Source of the DNA: an uncultured Lachnospiraceae bacterium
Lineage (GTDB): Bacteria > Bacillota > Clostridia > Lachnospirales > Lachnospiraceae
Direction: 5' to 3'
DNA: 64,000 nucleotides
NCBI GenBank assembly: GCA_902793335.1
Contig: CADBCZ010000011.1
Coordinates: 1 to 64,000, forward strand
Made by a program: the position numbers and the translations under genes. How positions within the stretch are numbered: position 1 is the stretch's first letter; each line of letters starts with the position of its first letter. The notes under the pieces are model-generated. The model was not told the origin of the DNA. It did not search any database and worked only from the letters and a program-made list of their open reading frames with translations. Positions 52,361-60,528 of the stretch are shown here, one piece after another.

Positions 52361-53101
52361 TTATACACTCATACCACCATCGACGCATATCACCTGTCCG
52401 GTAATATATGATGCCTTATCTGAAGCAAGAAATGCCACCGTCTCTGCAACATCCTTAACATCGCCCAAACGTTTCATTCCAATTCTTTCTGCAATCTCTT
52501 TCTTTGCATCCTCAGGAATCGCATCTGTCATCTCTGTAACAATGAATCCGGGAGCAACAGCATTTACCGTAATTCCCCTGGAACCTAATTCCTTTGCTAC
52601 AGATTTGGTAATACCGATGACTCCGGCCTTAGATGCCGAATAATTAACCTGTCCACCATTGCCATAAACTCCAACAACACTCGACATATTAATAATATGT
52701 CCTTCTTTCTGTTTTAACATCTGTCTTGAAATATGTTTAATACAGTTAAATGTTCCCTTAAGGTTAGTATCAAGAACTGCATCATAATCTTCTTCAGACA
52801 TCTTCATAAGAAGTCCGTCTCTTGTAATTCCAGCATTGTTAACAAGAATGTGAATTTTGCCATATTCCTTGACTATATCCTTCATCATTGTCTCCACTGC
52901 AGAATAATCCGCAACATCACACTGAAAAGTGGCAGCTTTCCCTCCATTGTTCTCTATCTCTGCAACAACCTCTTCTGCCTTCGCCTTGTTACCGTTATAA
53001 TTAACTATTACTGTTGCTCCATATCCTGCGAGCGTAATTGCCGTAGCTCTTCCAATTCCGCGGCTCGCCCCTGTAACAAGTGCTATTTTTCCTTCTAACA
53101 T
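52361..53101 (-). CDS. fabG: 3-oxoacyl-ACP reductase FabG
   Basis: The 246-residue short-chain dehydrogenase has the NADPH motif [12 protein letters not shown], and the catalytic Ser-Tyr-Lys set ([17 protein letters not shown]). It reduces 3-oxoacyl-ACP. It lies upstream of fabF and downstream of the structured element and fabHD. Length and motifs are typical. Confidence 0.96.
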   Translation of the reverse strand: MLEGKIALVTGASRGIGRATAITLAGYGATVIVNYNGNKAKAEEVVAEIENNGGKAATFQCDVADYSAVETMMKDIVKEYGKIHILVNNAGITRDGLLMKMSEEDYDAVLDTNLKGTFNCIKHISRQMLKQKEGHIINMSSVVGVYGNGGQVNYSASKAGVIGITKSVAKELGSRGITVNAVAPGFIVTEMTDAIPEDAKKEIAERIGMKRLGDVKDVAETVAFLASDKASYITGQVICVDGGMSV

Positions 53102-53161
53102 GTTATCTCCTTTTCTTCAATTATTTTCAATATGTAATTGTGAAACTATGAAAATGTATAT

Positions 53162-53309
53162 TGCGTTGTGTATGTTATACAGAATCCAAAAACAGACCCT
53201 TTGCGACCGTCGGTACTTTATGCACCGTATTTTGGTGCATTAGTACCGTTACGCGAGCAACGGAGTGAAAACGTGTCTTTTTTGGGTCTGTATAACATAC
53301 ACAAAAGCA
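53162..53309. repeat. Covarying structured intergenic element, copy B
   Basis: This is the partner of the element at 2006-2152. The outer helix 53168-53183 (GTGTATGTTATACAGA) pairs perfectly with 53287-53302 (TCTGTATAACATACAC). The hairpin at 53212-53247 has ATGCACC/GGTGCAT where copy A has ATGCACT/AGTGCAT, and the tetraloop hairpin is GT-GAAA-AC in place of GC-GAAA-GC. GCGTT and AAAAGC flank both copies. It lies in the 231-bp gap between fabHD and fabG. In this copy ACAGACCC could also pair with GGGTCTGT, an alternative fold. Confidence 0.8.
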
Positions 53310-53332
53310 AAACACACAACATAGTTTCTAAA

Positions 53333-55309
53333 TTACCTAATTATCTCCTCAAGCTTCTCAAGATCCTCATACTTATCAATATTGATAATAGTTACTTCCT
53401 TCTCCTGCTCTTTTGCAATCTTCTTAACAAATGAAGAAAGAGTCTTACCGGGACCAATCTCAACAAATGTATCAACACCTTCATTAAGCATCGCCTCAAC
53501 ACACTGAATCCATTTTACTGAATTAGAAACCTGATCGGCAAGAAGCTTCTTGACATCACTCTTATCCTTAACAAAATCGCCAGTCACATTGGTAACATAA
53601 GGAACAACTATATCATGTATCTGTACAGACTCTAACTCATTGGCAAGCTTATCTCCCGCTCCCATTAACATTGGTGAATGGAACGGACCACTTACATTTA
53701 AAGGTATGCAGCGCTTCGCACCTGCCTCTTTTAACATATCGCATGCTTTATCAACCGCCTCTTTTTGTCCTGATATAGCAATCTGTCCCGGACAGTTATA
53801 ATTGGCAATTCCAACTATTCCATCAATTTCATCACATACCTTTTCAATCTTATCTGCATCCAACGCTATGATTGCAGCCATTCCGCCCTTTCCTACAGGT
53901 ACCTCATCCTGCATATATATACCACGTTTTCTTACAACCTTGGCACAGTCTTCAAAATCTATAACTCCTGATGCCACAAGCGCAGAATATTCACCGAGCG
54001 AGAGACCTCCTGTCACTGCCGGTTTAATTCCCTTATCAAGTATCGATTGCAACATTGCAACCTCTGTTGTCAGCATAGCTATCTGCGTATATTCAGTAAT
54101 ATTAATGTCATCATTTTCTTCAAAACAAAGCTTAGCAATATCAAGTCCTGTCGCCTCCGATGCTTTGTCATATATTTTCTTTGCCTTCTCGTTGTTGTCG
54201 TAGAATTCCTTACCCATTCCGACATACTGTGCTCCCTGGCCCGGAAACATAAATGCTATTTTTCGTTCTTCTTTCATATCTTCCTTGTCCGCTTTCTCTT
54301 TAGTCAAATCTTCTTTGTCGTCATTATCAGTTACAGGTGTTTCCATCTGCCACTCAATAAGCTGTGCACCCCAGGTAAGTCCTCCACCAAAACCACAAAG
54401 TACTATCTTTTGTCCTTTTTTAAACTTACCCTCTCTATTCATTTCATCAAGCAGAATAGGAATAGATGCACCCGAAGTGTTACCTACATGGTCAATATTC
54501 ATTGGGAATTTTTCAATAGGAATCTGCATTTTCTTTGATACAGAAGCAACTATTCTTGAATTAGCCTGATGAAGAACAAAATGATCTACATCTTCCTTTT
54601 CAATTCCTGCTCTCTGTAAAAGTACATCTATGCAGGCAGGAACCTTTCTTACTGCAAATTTAAAAATATCAGGACCAATCATTTGAATGTAATGCTTGTC
54701 TTCTTTCTTCTTATTGAGGAAATTCCTTGTAGATCTGTCTTTACATTTTAAAGACATTCCCATTGAACCGTCACTTCTTGTCACACTGGAGATAATCCCA
54801 TGTTCCACATCTTTAACAACAGCTGCACCTGCGCCATCAGCGAACAGAATACATGTCGATCTATCCTTCCAATCAACCATCTTCGAAAGAGTCTCCGCAC
54901 CAATAACAAGGGCTGTTTTTGCAAAACCGGATCTTATATATGCGTCTACTGTCTGCAATGCATAAACGAATCCTGAACAGGCCGCATTTACATCAAAACA
55001 TGTTGCATTTACAGCACCAACCTTATCCTGTACTATACATGACATTGATGGCGTAGCCCTTTCCGGAGAAACTGTGGCAAATACGATCAAATCAATCTCC
55101 TTTGGATCAATCTTTGCATTTTCTATTGCTTTAAGAGCAGCCTCTGCTCCCATAAACGAAGTAACCTCATCAGTCGCTATATGACGACTAACAATACCGG
55201 TATGCTCACGAATCCACTCATCGTCAGTCTTAACCAGCTTAGCCAATTCGTTATTATCAATAACTGTCGGTGGAAGAAAACTTCCTGTTCCAATAATTCC
55301 TGTAGCCAT
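53333..55309 (-). CDS. Fused FabH-FabD: 3-oxoacyl-ACP synthase III and malonyl-CoA:ACP transacylase
   Basis: This single 658-residue frame joins two enzymes. Residues about 1-323 are FabH, with active-site Cys in NAACSGF, His in HQANSRI and Asn in NTSGAS. Residues about 324-344 are a charged Asp/Glu/Lys linker. Residues about 345-658 are FabD, starting KIAFMFPGQGAQYVGMGKEF, with nucleophile Ser in GLSLGEYSAL and His in GPFHSP. FabH starts chains from acetyl-CoA and malonyl-ACP, and FabD makes malonyl-ACP, so the fusion couples supply and first use of malonyl-ACP. An in-frame ATG at 54277 behind AAGGA could also give free FabD. Confidence 0.95.
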   Translation of the reverse strand: MATGIIGTGSFLPPTVIDNNELAKLVKTDDEWIREHTGIVSRHIATDEVTSFMGAEAALKAIENAKIDPKEIDLIVFATVSPERATPSMSCIVQDKVGAVNATCFDVNAACSGFVYALQTVDAYIRSGFAKTALVIGAETLSKMVDWKDRSTCILFADGAGAAVVKDVEHGIISSVTRSDGSMGMSLKCKDRSTRNFLNKKKEDKHYIQMIGPDIFKFAVRKVPACIDVLLQRAGIEKEDVDHFVLHQANSRIVASVSKKMQIPIEKFPMNIDHVGNTSGASIPILLDEMNREGKFKKGQKIVLCGFGGGLTWGAQLIEWQMETPVTDNDDKEDLTKEKADKEDMKEERKIAFMFPGQGAQYVGMGKEFYDNNEKAKKIYDKASEATGLDIAKLCFEENDDINITEYTQIAMLTTEVAMLQSILDKGIKPAVTGGLSLGEYSALVASGVIDFEDCAKVVRKRGIYMQDEVPVGKGGMAAIIALDADKIEKVCDEIDGIVGIANYNCPGQIAISGQKEAVDKACDMLKEAGAKRCIPLNVSGPFHSPMLMGAGDKLANELESVQIHDIVVPYVTNVTGDFVKDKSDVKKLLADQVSNSVKWIQCVEAMLNEGVDTFVEIGPGKTLSSFVKKIAKEQEKEVTIINIDKYEDLEKLEEIIR

Positions 55310-55328
55310 ATTAACCTCTTTTCTAATA

Positions 55329-55340
55329 TTGTGATCACAA
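55329..55340. promoter_or_regulatory. Palindrome upstream of fabHD
   Basis: TTGTGATCACAA is a perfect 12-bp palindrome (within ATTGTGATCACAA) lying 20-31 nt before the fabHD start. It may be an operator for a fatty-acid regulator, but it does not match a consensus I recognise. Confidence 0.35.
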
Positions 55341-55341
55341 A

Positions 55342-55773
55342 TTAAGCATCTGCTTCTTTATCATTATCAGCTGTTATGTCATCTTTTTCGATAGCTTTAA
55401 TAACATTACAGTCAGAAGCATTTTCTTCGCTGAAATCTACTTCCTCAAATATATCATCTTCCTCAGCTTCAACAGGTGATTCCGAAGATTCAACAAGTTT
55501 CAATTTCTCCTCTAATTTTTTAATGCGAACATTTAATGTATCAATTTTCTTAACAAACTCAGCAGTCTGTCCACTAATATCTTTTCCTTGTTTTTTTGCG
55601 ATATATATATCCATTCCCATCTGGGTAAAAAGCTTATTCTTATCGTTGTTGTAACCCCTTACCTTACTTTTCAGATCGGCAATTGTAGCAAGGCGCTTGG
55701 TAGTATCCTTAGCCTTATCATATGCGTTGCTTGATGTTACTTTAACCTTGTCAAATAACTCATTCCAGTCCAT
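55342..55773 (-). CDS. Coiled-coil protein of unknown function upstream of fabHD
   Basis: The 143-residue protein begins MDWNELFDKVKVTSSNAYDKAKDTTKR and has a helical, coiled-coil-like first 95 residues followed by an acidic disordered tail. No membrane segment or known domain is visible. A strong AAGGAGG site precedes the ATG, and it lies 32 nt before fabHD, so it is a genuine, probably co-expressed gene. I do not recognise its function. Confidence 0.6.
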   Translation of the reverse strand: MDWNELFDKVKVTSSNAYDKAKDTTKRLATIADLKSKVRGYNNDKNKLFTQMGMDIYIAKKQGKDISGQTAEFVKKIDTLNVRIKKLEEKLKLVESSESPVEAEEDDIFEEVDFSEENASDCNVIKAIEKDDITADNDKEADA

Positions 55774-55893
55774 AAAAACCTCCTTAAATTAATTCGCATT
55801 GAGTACTATTATATCTCATTTGTTATTTAAAATCTACTTATAAATTAAAAATCCTGACAAACCACGTATTAACAGTATGTCAGGATAATGATA

Positions 55894-56847
55894 TCAGAAG
55901 TATACAATCTCTTCCTCAGGCTTTGTAGCCTTCTCTATTTTCTGAGCATATAATACAGGTCCGTCACCTTCAAATTCAGGATAATACTCACATTTCACCT
56001 TAGCAGTAACCGTTACCCACTCTTTATCTTTAAGGTTAGGTGTCTCCATAGTCACACATTTAAATCCGAGAAATGTTATATCTTCAGCACAACATGTCAT
56101 GGCAAATCTACCCGGAACAAAAGCCTTGCCCTTATATTGCGGTGCCTTATATACCTGTCCTTTGAACTTAACAACTTTATCGATATAATTATTGACATTG
56201 TCAGACGCATCAATGTAAAAAATTCCGAAATCGTCATCTTCAATTTCAACAATATCTGCACTCAAGTCATACGGAATCTCAATTTCACCGTTATCTATCT
56301 GTGCCTGACCGTTTACATTTTCAAATACAATCTGTGAACGACGATTAAGTGTCTTTACTGCCATTCTTAAAGTATTGATATCCGTATCATCTGTACAGCG
56401 ATTGAATATTACCATGTCGGCATTCTGGATATGTTCTGCCATCAACGATTTCATATTGTTGTTGTATACAGTAAATGTTGTCGCATCCACAAGGGTAATA
56501 ACCTGAACAATAGTCCAGCCCTTTGGTACTCGAATTTCGAAAAGCTTTTGCAGTTGCCACATTCCGTTATACTCAATTACTACCTGATCCGGTTTGAACT
56601 CATCCTGAAGATCAAGCAATTTTTCTGTATTAATATCTTCTTCTTCGAGATATACAACATTTATATTTCTCTTTTTGAGTTCTGCCTCATCATATTCCTC
56701 TATGCCCTCTTCTGTCACAATCAAAAGTGTGGGTTCTCCTTGAGTAAAATCTCTGTCTATTAATGTCTGACTGGCAAATTTACTCTTGCCCGATTCAAGA
56801 AAACCCATAAACACAAATACAGGTATCTCTTTTTCCTGATTCCTCAT
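55894..56847 (-). CDS. G3E (CobW-type) GTPase fused to a YcgQ/TIGR03943-like C-terminal domain
   Basis: The 317-residue protein has a G3E-like GTPase part (about 1-180). Its P-loop is GFLESGKS at residues 15-22, DQVVIEYNGMW resembles Walker B, and NRCTDDTD stands where NKxD would be. The C-terminal part (about 190-317: DKVVKFKGQVYKAPQ..FVPGRFAMTCCAEDITFLGFKC..EWVTVTAKV) resembles the C-terminal domain of YcgQ/TIGR03943 proteins, with its paired Cys and following Asp. YcgQ and CobW genes often lie together in metal loci. A fusion suggests GTP-dependent metal handling, possibly zinc. Confidence 0.72.
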   Translation of the reverse strand: MRNQEKEIPVFVFMGFLESGKSKFASQTLIDRDFTQGEPTLLIVTEEGIEEYDEAELKKRNINVVYLEEEDINTEKLLDLQDEFKPDQVVIEYNGMWQLQKLFEIRVPKGWTIVQVITLVDATTFTVYNNNMKSLMAEHIQNADMVIFNRCTDDTDINTLRMAVKTLNRRSQIVFENVNGQAQIDNGEIEIPYDLSADIVEIEDDDFGIFYIDASDNVNNYIDKVVKFKGQVYKAPQYKGKAFVPGRFAMTCCAEDITFLGFKCVTMETPNLKDKEWVTVTAKVKCEYYPEFEGDGPVLYAQKIEKATKPEEEIVYF

Positions 56848-56880
56848 ATAATACTCCTTTTTATGTTTTCTCTAATTAAA

Positions 56881-57886
56881 TTATAATTTAATCTGTTTCT
56901 TTTTGCTCCAGGATGAATTTGTTATATTATTTCCGTGCTTAACATAAACGCGAATACGAACCTAACACTTCTTCCCTGATCTGGAAACTTTGATTTTTTT
57001 ACTGCTCTTACTTACTTTTTCGGTATATATAGATACATTTTTTTAAATTTCTTATCATTACTAATTTGAATCTCATATCCGGATACATTAGAAGCCTTTT
57101 CCCATTTAATATTAACAATGTTTTTCTTCTGTTCCAGGTGTCGGTGTTTTTGCTCCCGGTGCTTGTAATTCTTTGTCCGGTTCAAAGATTCCGAAAAATT
57201 CATTCATTGTCTTTCCACCAAGGAAATCATATAAATGATTCAACACAGAACCCCTGCAACTATCATATTCCTCATTTGGTATGGTATGTCCCCATACAAC
57301 CTTAGGATATGTGGCACATGTTCAGAAAGATCCTCTGCTGTGAGATCAACTTTTACGTAATCTTCCTCGTAAGTAATTCTATCATCTATGTTGATAGCCT
57401 GGTTGTTTCTCCACATACTATCATAAAGACGCAATCCCCTGGTATACTGCTGATTATCAAGAACAAGCCAACACTTTTGTGTCTTCGAATAAGCAAACAA
57501 TTTGATATTACTGAGATAAACAGAAAACTTTTCAGGAAGCTGTTCATCCTCGGCTGCATATAACGCACCAATCGATAGTATTTTCACACAATTCTCACCT
57601 TTTGCATCATCGTAGAAATGTCCGTTATCACGCCAAGACTTATGCATAAATTCCCACTTTGATTCTGAGGGCAGATTCATAGAACAGTATACCGGATCAT
57701 TCAACTTCGAAACAGGTATTTTCCCGTCACAAACATCTTTTTACTGTGAAGCAATCCGTCCCAGAGTAAAACAGCATCTTCCGGATAATCCTCAGCTTTT
57801 GTTTCGGAAGCCTCCACAGTACAATAAAAGAAGTTCAGAATCATCATCGTTGCTAACAGCAATGATAAAAATTTAGTCCTTTTCAT
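56881..57886 (-). pseudogene. Decayed secreted protein with C-terminal fibronectin-III-like domain
   Basis: The start (57886) codes for a signal peptide (MKRTKFLSLLLATMMILNFF..VEAS). Continuing needs a frame change near 57730 (to KDVCDGKIPVSKLNDP). Others are needed near 57315 (to ATYPKVVWGHTIPNEEYD) and near 57125 (from a Pro/Thr linker to NIVNIKWEKASNVSGYEIQIS), and a further one near 57045. There is then an in-frame TAG near 56958 before the tail ending KKKQIKL. Reassembled, it is a surface protein with a globular part, a linker and an Fn3-type domain. Sequencing error cannot explain so many lesions, so it is decaying. Confidence 0.7.
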
Positions 57887-57961
57887 ACTTAAAACTCCTT
57901 AACTTATTAACCATGGTAAATATGTTTTATATTATAAATATTCTTCTAAAGTCGCTAAATC

Positions 57962-59152
57962 TCATACTCTGAACAACTCAGCAACCTTATCTTCTTTGAG
58001 TTCGCTACCGATTACACAAAGTTTTCCTGTAACATCAGGTTGTCCTTCACGAACTTCGTACTCCTCCGGTGTAAGATCAAAGTATATCCAACCACCTTCA
58101 TTACTTGGAACCATACCCTTTGCACGGAGGATAATTCCATATTCCCTGCTTTCTTCAGAGTCAGCAAGTTTCTTAAGAATATCCTCAATCTCAGCCTTTG
58201 TATATTTGTTAGCTGTTTCCTTACCCCAGCTCGTAAATACATCATCTGCATGATGATGGTGATGGTCATGGTCGTGATCATGGTCATGACAACAGCATTC
58301 GTGATTGTGGTCATGATCGTGATGATGCTCATGCTCTTCATGGTCGTGATCATGATTGTGATGATGTTCATGCTCTTCATGGTCGTGGTCATGATCGTGA
58401 TGATGCTCATGTTCCTCATGGTCGTGATCATGATTGTGATGATGTTCATGCTCTTCATGGTCGTGGTCATGATCGTGATGATGCTCTTCTCCGTGCTCGT
58501 GAACATGTCCACATGTAGGACATACCTTTGCCTCTTCCAGCAACTGTTCTACTAATGACTTTTCGCCCTCCATAGCCGAAACTATCTTTTTACCATCAAT
58601 ATCTTCCCAAGGTGTGGTAATTATTGTCGCATTATCATTATGTTCCTTAAGCATAGCAACAACAGCATTCAACTTATCCTCATTAAGATTTTGACTGCGA
58701 CTAAGAATTATGGTTCCTGCACTCTCCACCTGATTGTTAAAGAATTCACCAAAATTCTTCATGTACATTTTACATTTACCTGCATCTACAACAGTTGATG
58801 CAGAATTAATCTCTATATCTGCTTCATGAAGATCAGCAACAGCCTTCATAACATCCGACAACTTACCAACTCCGGACGGCTCTATTATTATTCTGTCAGG
58901 GGTATAGTCATGAAGCACCTGCTCAAGGGCCTTTCCAAAATCACCTACAAGTGAACAGCATATACAACCCGAGTTCATCTCGTTAATCTGTACTCCTGCA
59001 TCCTTTAAGAATCCGCCATCAATACCAATTTCGCCAAACTCATTCTCAATGAGAACAAGCTTTTCTCCGTTAAAGCCCTCGGCAATTAATTTCTTAATTA
59101 GTGTAGTCTTACCGGCACCCAAAAAACCGGAAATAATGTCAACCTTTGTCAT
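57962..59152 (-). CDS. CobW-type GTPase / metal chaperone with histidine-rich repeat
   Basis: The 396-residue G3E GTPase has P-loop GFLGAGKTT (residues 9-17), ENEFGEIGID, the metal-binding CxCC motif at residues 63-66 (GCICC) and a Walker B-like IIIEPSGVG. A metal-binding His-rich insert (about 215-305) contains four 13-residue units HH(D/N)HDHDHEEHEH. The C-terminal CobW_C domain follows (YGIILRAKGMVPS..GWIYFDLTPEEYEV). These proteins deliver Zn, Co or Ni to client enzymes. The His-rich loop suggests Zn or Ni storage. It has its own strong promoter and sits by a second G3E gene. Confidence 0.9.
   Translation of the reverse strand: MTKVDIISGFLGAGKTTLIKKLIAEGFNGEKLVLIENEFGEIGIDGGFLKDAGVQINEMNSGCICCSLVGDFGKALEQVLHDYTPDRIIIEPSGVGKLSDVMKAVADLHEADIEINSASTVVDAGKCKMYMKNFGEFFNNQVESAGTIILSRSQNLNEDKLNAVVAMLKEHNDNATIITTPWEDIDGKKIVSAMEGEKSLVEQLLEEAKVCPTCGHVHEHGEEHHHDHDHDHEEHEHHHNHDHDHEEHEHHHDHDHDHEEHEHHHNHDHDHEEHEHHHDHDHNHECCCHDHDHDHDHHHHHADDVFTSWGKETANKYTKAEIEDILKKLADSEESREYGIILRAKGMVPSNEGGWIYFDLTPEEYEVREGQPDVTGKLCVIGSELKEDKVAELFRV
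58318..58473 (-). repeat. 78-bp tandem duplication coding for His-rich units
   Basis: Two adjacent 78-bp units (58318-58395 and 58396-58473) differ at only two positions. Each encodes two 13-residue His-rich blocks that alternate between Asp and Asn. The near identity points to a recent duplication inside the metal-binding loop. Confidence 0.85.
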
Positions 59153-59218
59153 GATATATTCCTCCTAAAAATAAAATATTATTATCTATGTATTCTCAAC
59201 ATAACTGAAACTCTCTAC

Positions 59219-59246
59219 ATCATATCTCATTCTAAATATTTGTCAA
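59219..59246 (-). promoter_or_regulatory. Sigma-A promoter of the CobW-type gene
   Basis: TTGACA (59246-59241) and TATGAT (59224-59219) are 16 bp apart on the minus strand, about 65 nt before the ATG. I saw no clear Zur or Fur box in the leader. Confidence 0.65.
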
Positions 59247-59255
59247 TAGCAATGA

Positions 59256-60341
59256 CTAACTGACAACTTTATCTATTGTTGCCCCACCAACAACCACATC
59301 ACCATCGTAAAATACAACAGCCTGTCCCGGTGTAATAGCTCTGACAGGCTCGTTAAATGAGCATACAACCTCATCTTCCCCAGTCATCATAACGGTACAA
59401 GGAGTACCTTTGTGAGAATAACGTATTTTTGCGGTGACATTTATCGATTTTTCAATTGATTCAACCGACATAAAATTAAGTTTGGATGCAACCAGCTCTC
59501 TATGGAAAGTATCCTCATTATTGCCTATAACCACTTCATTCGTCTCGGGACGAATCGCAAGAACAAAAACAGGTTTACCCATTGACAGTCCAAGTCCTTT
59601 TCTCTGCCCAATCGTATAATGTATTATTCCCTTATGTCTTCCCAATATATTACCGGATATATCAACAAAATTACCGGTCGGAAAATGCTTACCTGAGTTT
59701 CTCTCAATATATCCCGCATAGTCGTTGTCAGGTACAAAACATATTTCCTGACTGTCAGGCTTATTAGCGGTAACAAGCCCTATTCTCTCAGCAATTTTTC
59801 TTATCTCATCTTTTTCATAATCTCCAACAGGCATAAGCGTTCTTGCAAGCTGCTCCTGTGTGAGATTATAAAGCGCATAAGTCTGGTCTTTCTTATCGGT
59901 CTTTGATTTCTTAATAGCGTATCTTCCATTATCAAGTTGAACCACCTTAGCATAGTGTCCTGTTGCTATATAATCACAGCCTATCTCCATACACCTTGAA
60001 AGAAGGGCTTCCCATTTAACATACCGATTGCAGGCAATACACGGATTCGGTGTTCTTGCCCTCATATATTCCTCCATAAAATAATCTATAACATTTTCTT
60101 TGAATTGATTCTTAAAATTCATGACATAATGGGGAATTTCAAGCTTATCGGCAACTCTTTTTGCATCCTCAACCGCAGACAGTCCACAACATCCACCATT
60201 CTCAGAAACGGTACATACATCTTCATCCTGCCATATCTGCATTGTAACACCTACAACATCGTATCCCTGTTCTTTCAAAAGGTACGCTGCAACCGATGAA
60301 TCAACACCTCCGGACATGCCAACAGCAACTTTCTTTTTCAT
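59256..60341 (-). CDS. mnmA: tRNA-specific 2-thiouridylase MnmA
   Basis: This 361-residue enzyme has the PP-loop GMSGGVDSS near the N-terminus, catalytic Cys pairs ([12 protein letters not shown] and [14 protein letters not shown]) and the tRNA-binding GHYAK region. It makes 2-thiouridine at wobble position 34 of Lys, Glu and Gln tRNAs, using sulfur from a cysteine desulfurase encoded next to it. Length and motifs are normal. Confidence 0.97.
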   Translation of the reverse strand: MKKKVAVGMSGGVDSSVAAYLLKEQGYDVVGVTMQIWQDEDVCTVSENGGCCGLSAVEDAKRVADKLEIPHYVMNFKNQFKENVIDYFMEEYMRARTPNPCIACNRYVKWEALLSRCMEIGCDYIATGHYAKVVQLDNGRYAIKKSKTDKKDQTYALYNLTQEQLARTLMPVGDYEKDEIRKIAERIGLVTANKPDSQEICFVPDNDYAGYIERNSGKHFPTGNFVDISGNILGRHKGIIHYTIGQRKGLGLSMGKPVFVLAIRPETNEVVIGNNEDTFHRELVASKLNFMSVESIEKSINVTAKIRYSHKGTPCTVMMTGEDEVVCSFNEPVRAITPGQAVVFYDGDVVVGGATIDKVVS

Positions 60342-60425
60342 GTATATCTACTCCTTATATGTTATTATGCACCTTAGTCGTTAGCGAAACTTTTATTATT
60401 TGTTTTGCCTTTATGCACTTATGTA

Positions 60426-60448
60426 ATTGCAAAACCCGTATTTGCAAT
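60426..60448. promoter_or_regulatory. Perfect palindrome between mnmA and the cysteine desulfurase gene
   Basis: ATTGCAAA and TTTGCAAT are separated by ACCCGTA. There is no T-run, so it is not an intrinsic terminator. It may be an operator or an mRNA stem in the 187-bp gap. Confidence 0.35.
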
Positions 60449-60528
60449 GTTATGTTCTGTATTGTTTCCCGATATATATTAACACATCCCGGCTTGTAGA
60501 TAAAGTAAATAATCCATCCATAATTTTA

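Noticed and set aside
58250..58500. CRISPR-like periodic repeats
   Set aside because: The period is in frame with a His-rich protein, there are no distinct spacers, and the units are coding tandem repeats.
55894..59152. The two G3E genes as a cobalamin or urease locus
   Set aside because: No cob, ure or hyp gene lies nearby, so substrate cannot be assigned.
60361..60400. A second copy of the end of the 536-753 element (TAGCGAAACTTTT)
   Set aside because: Only about 12 bp match and no opposite end or inner stem follows, so it is probably chance or a worn remnant at best.
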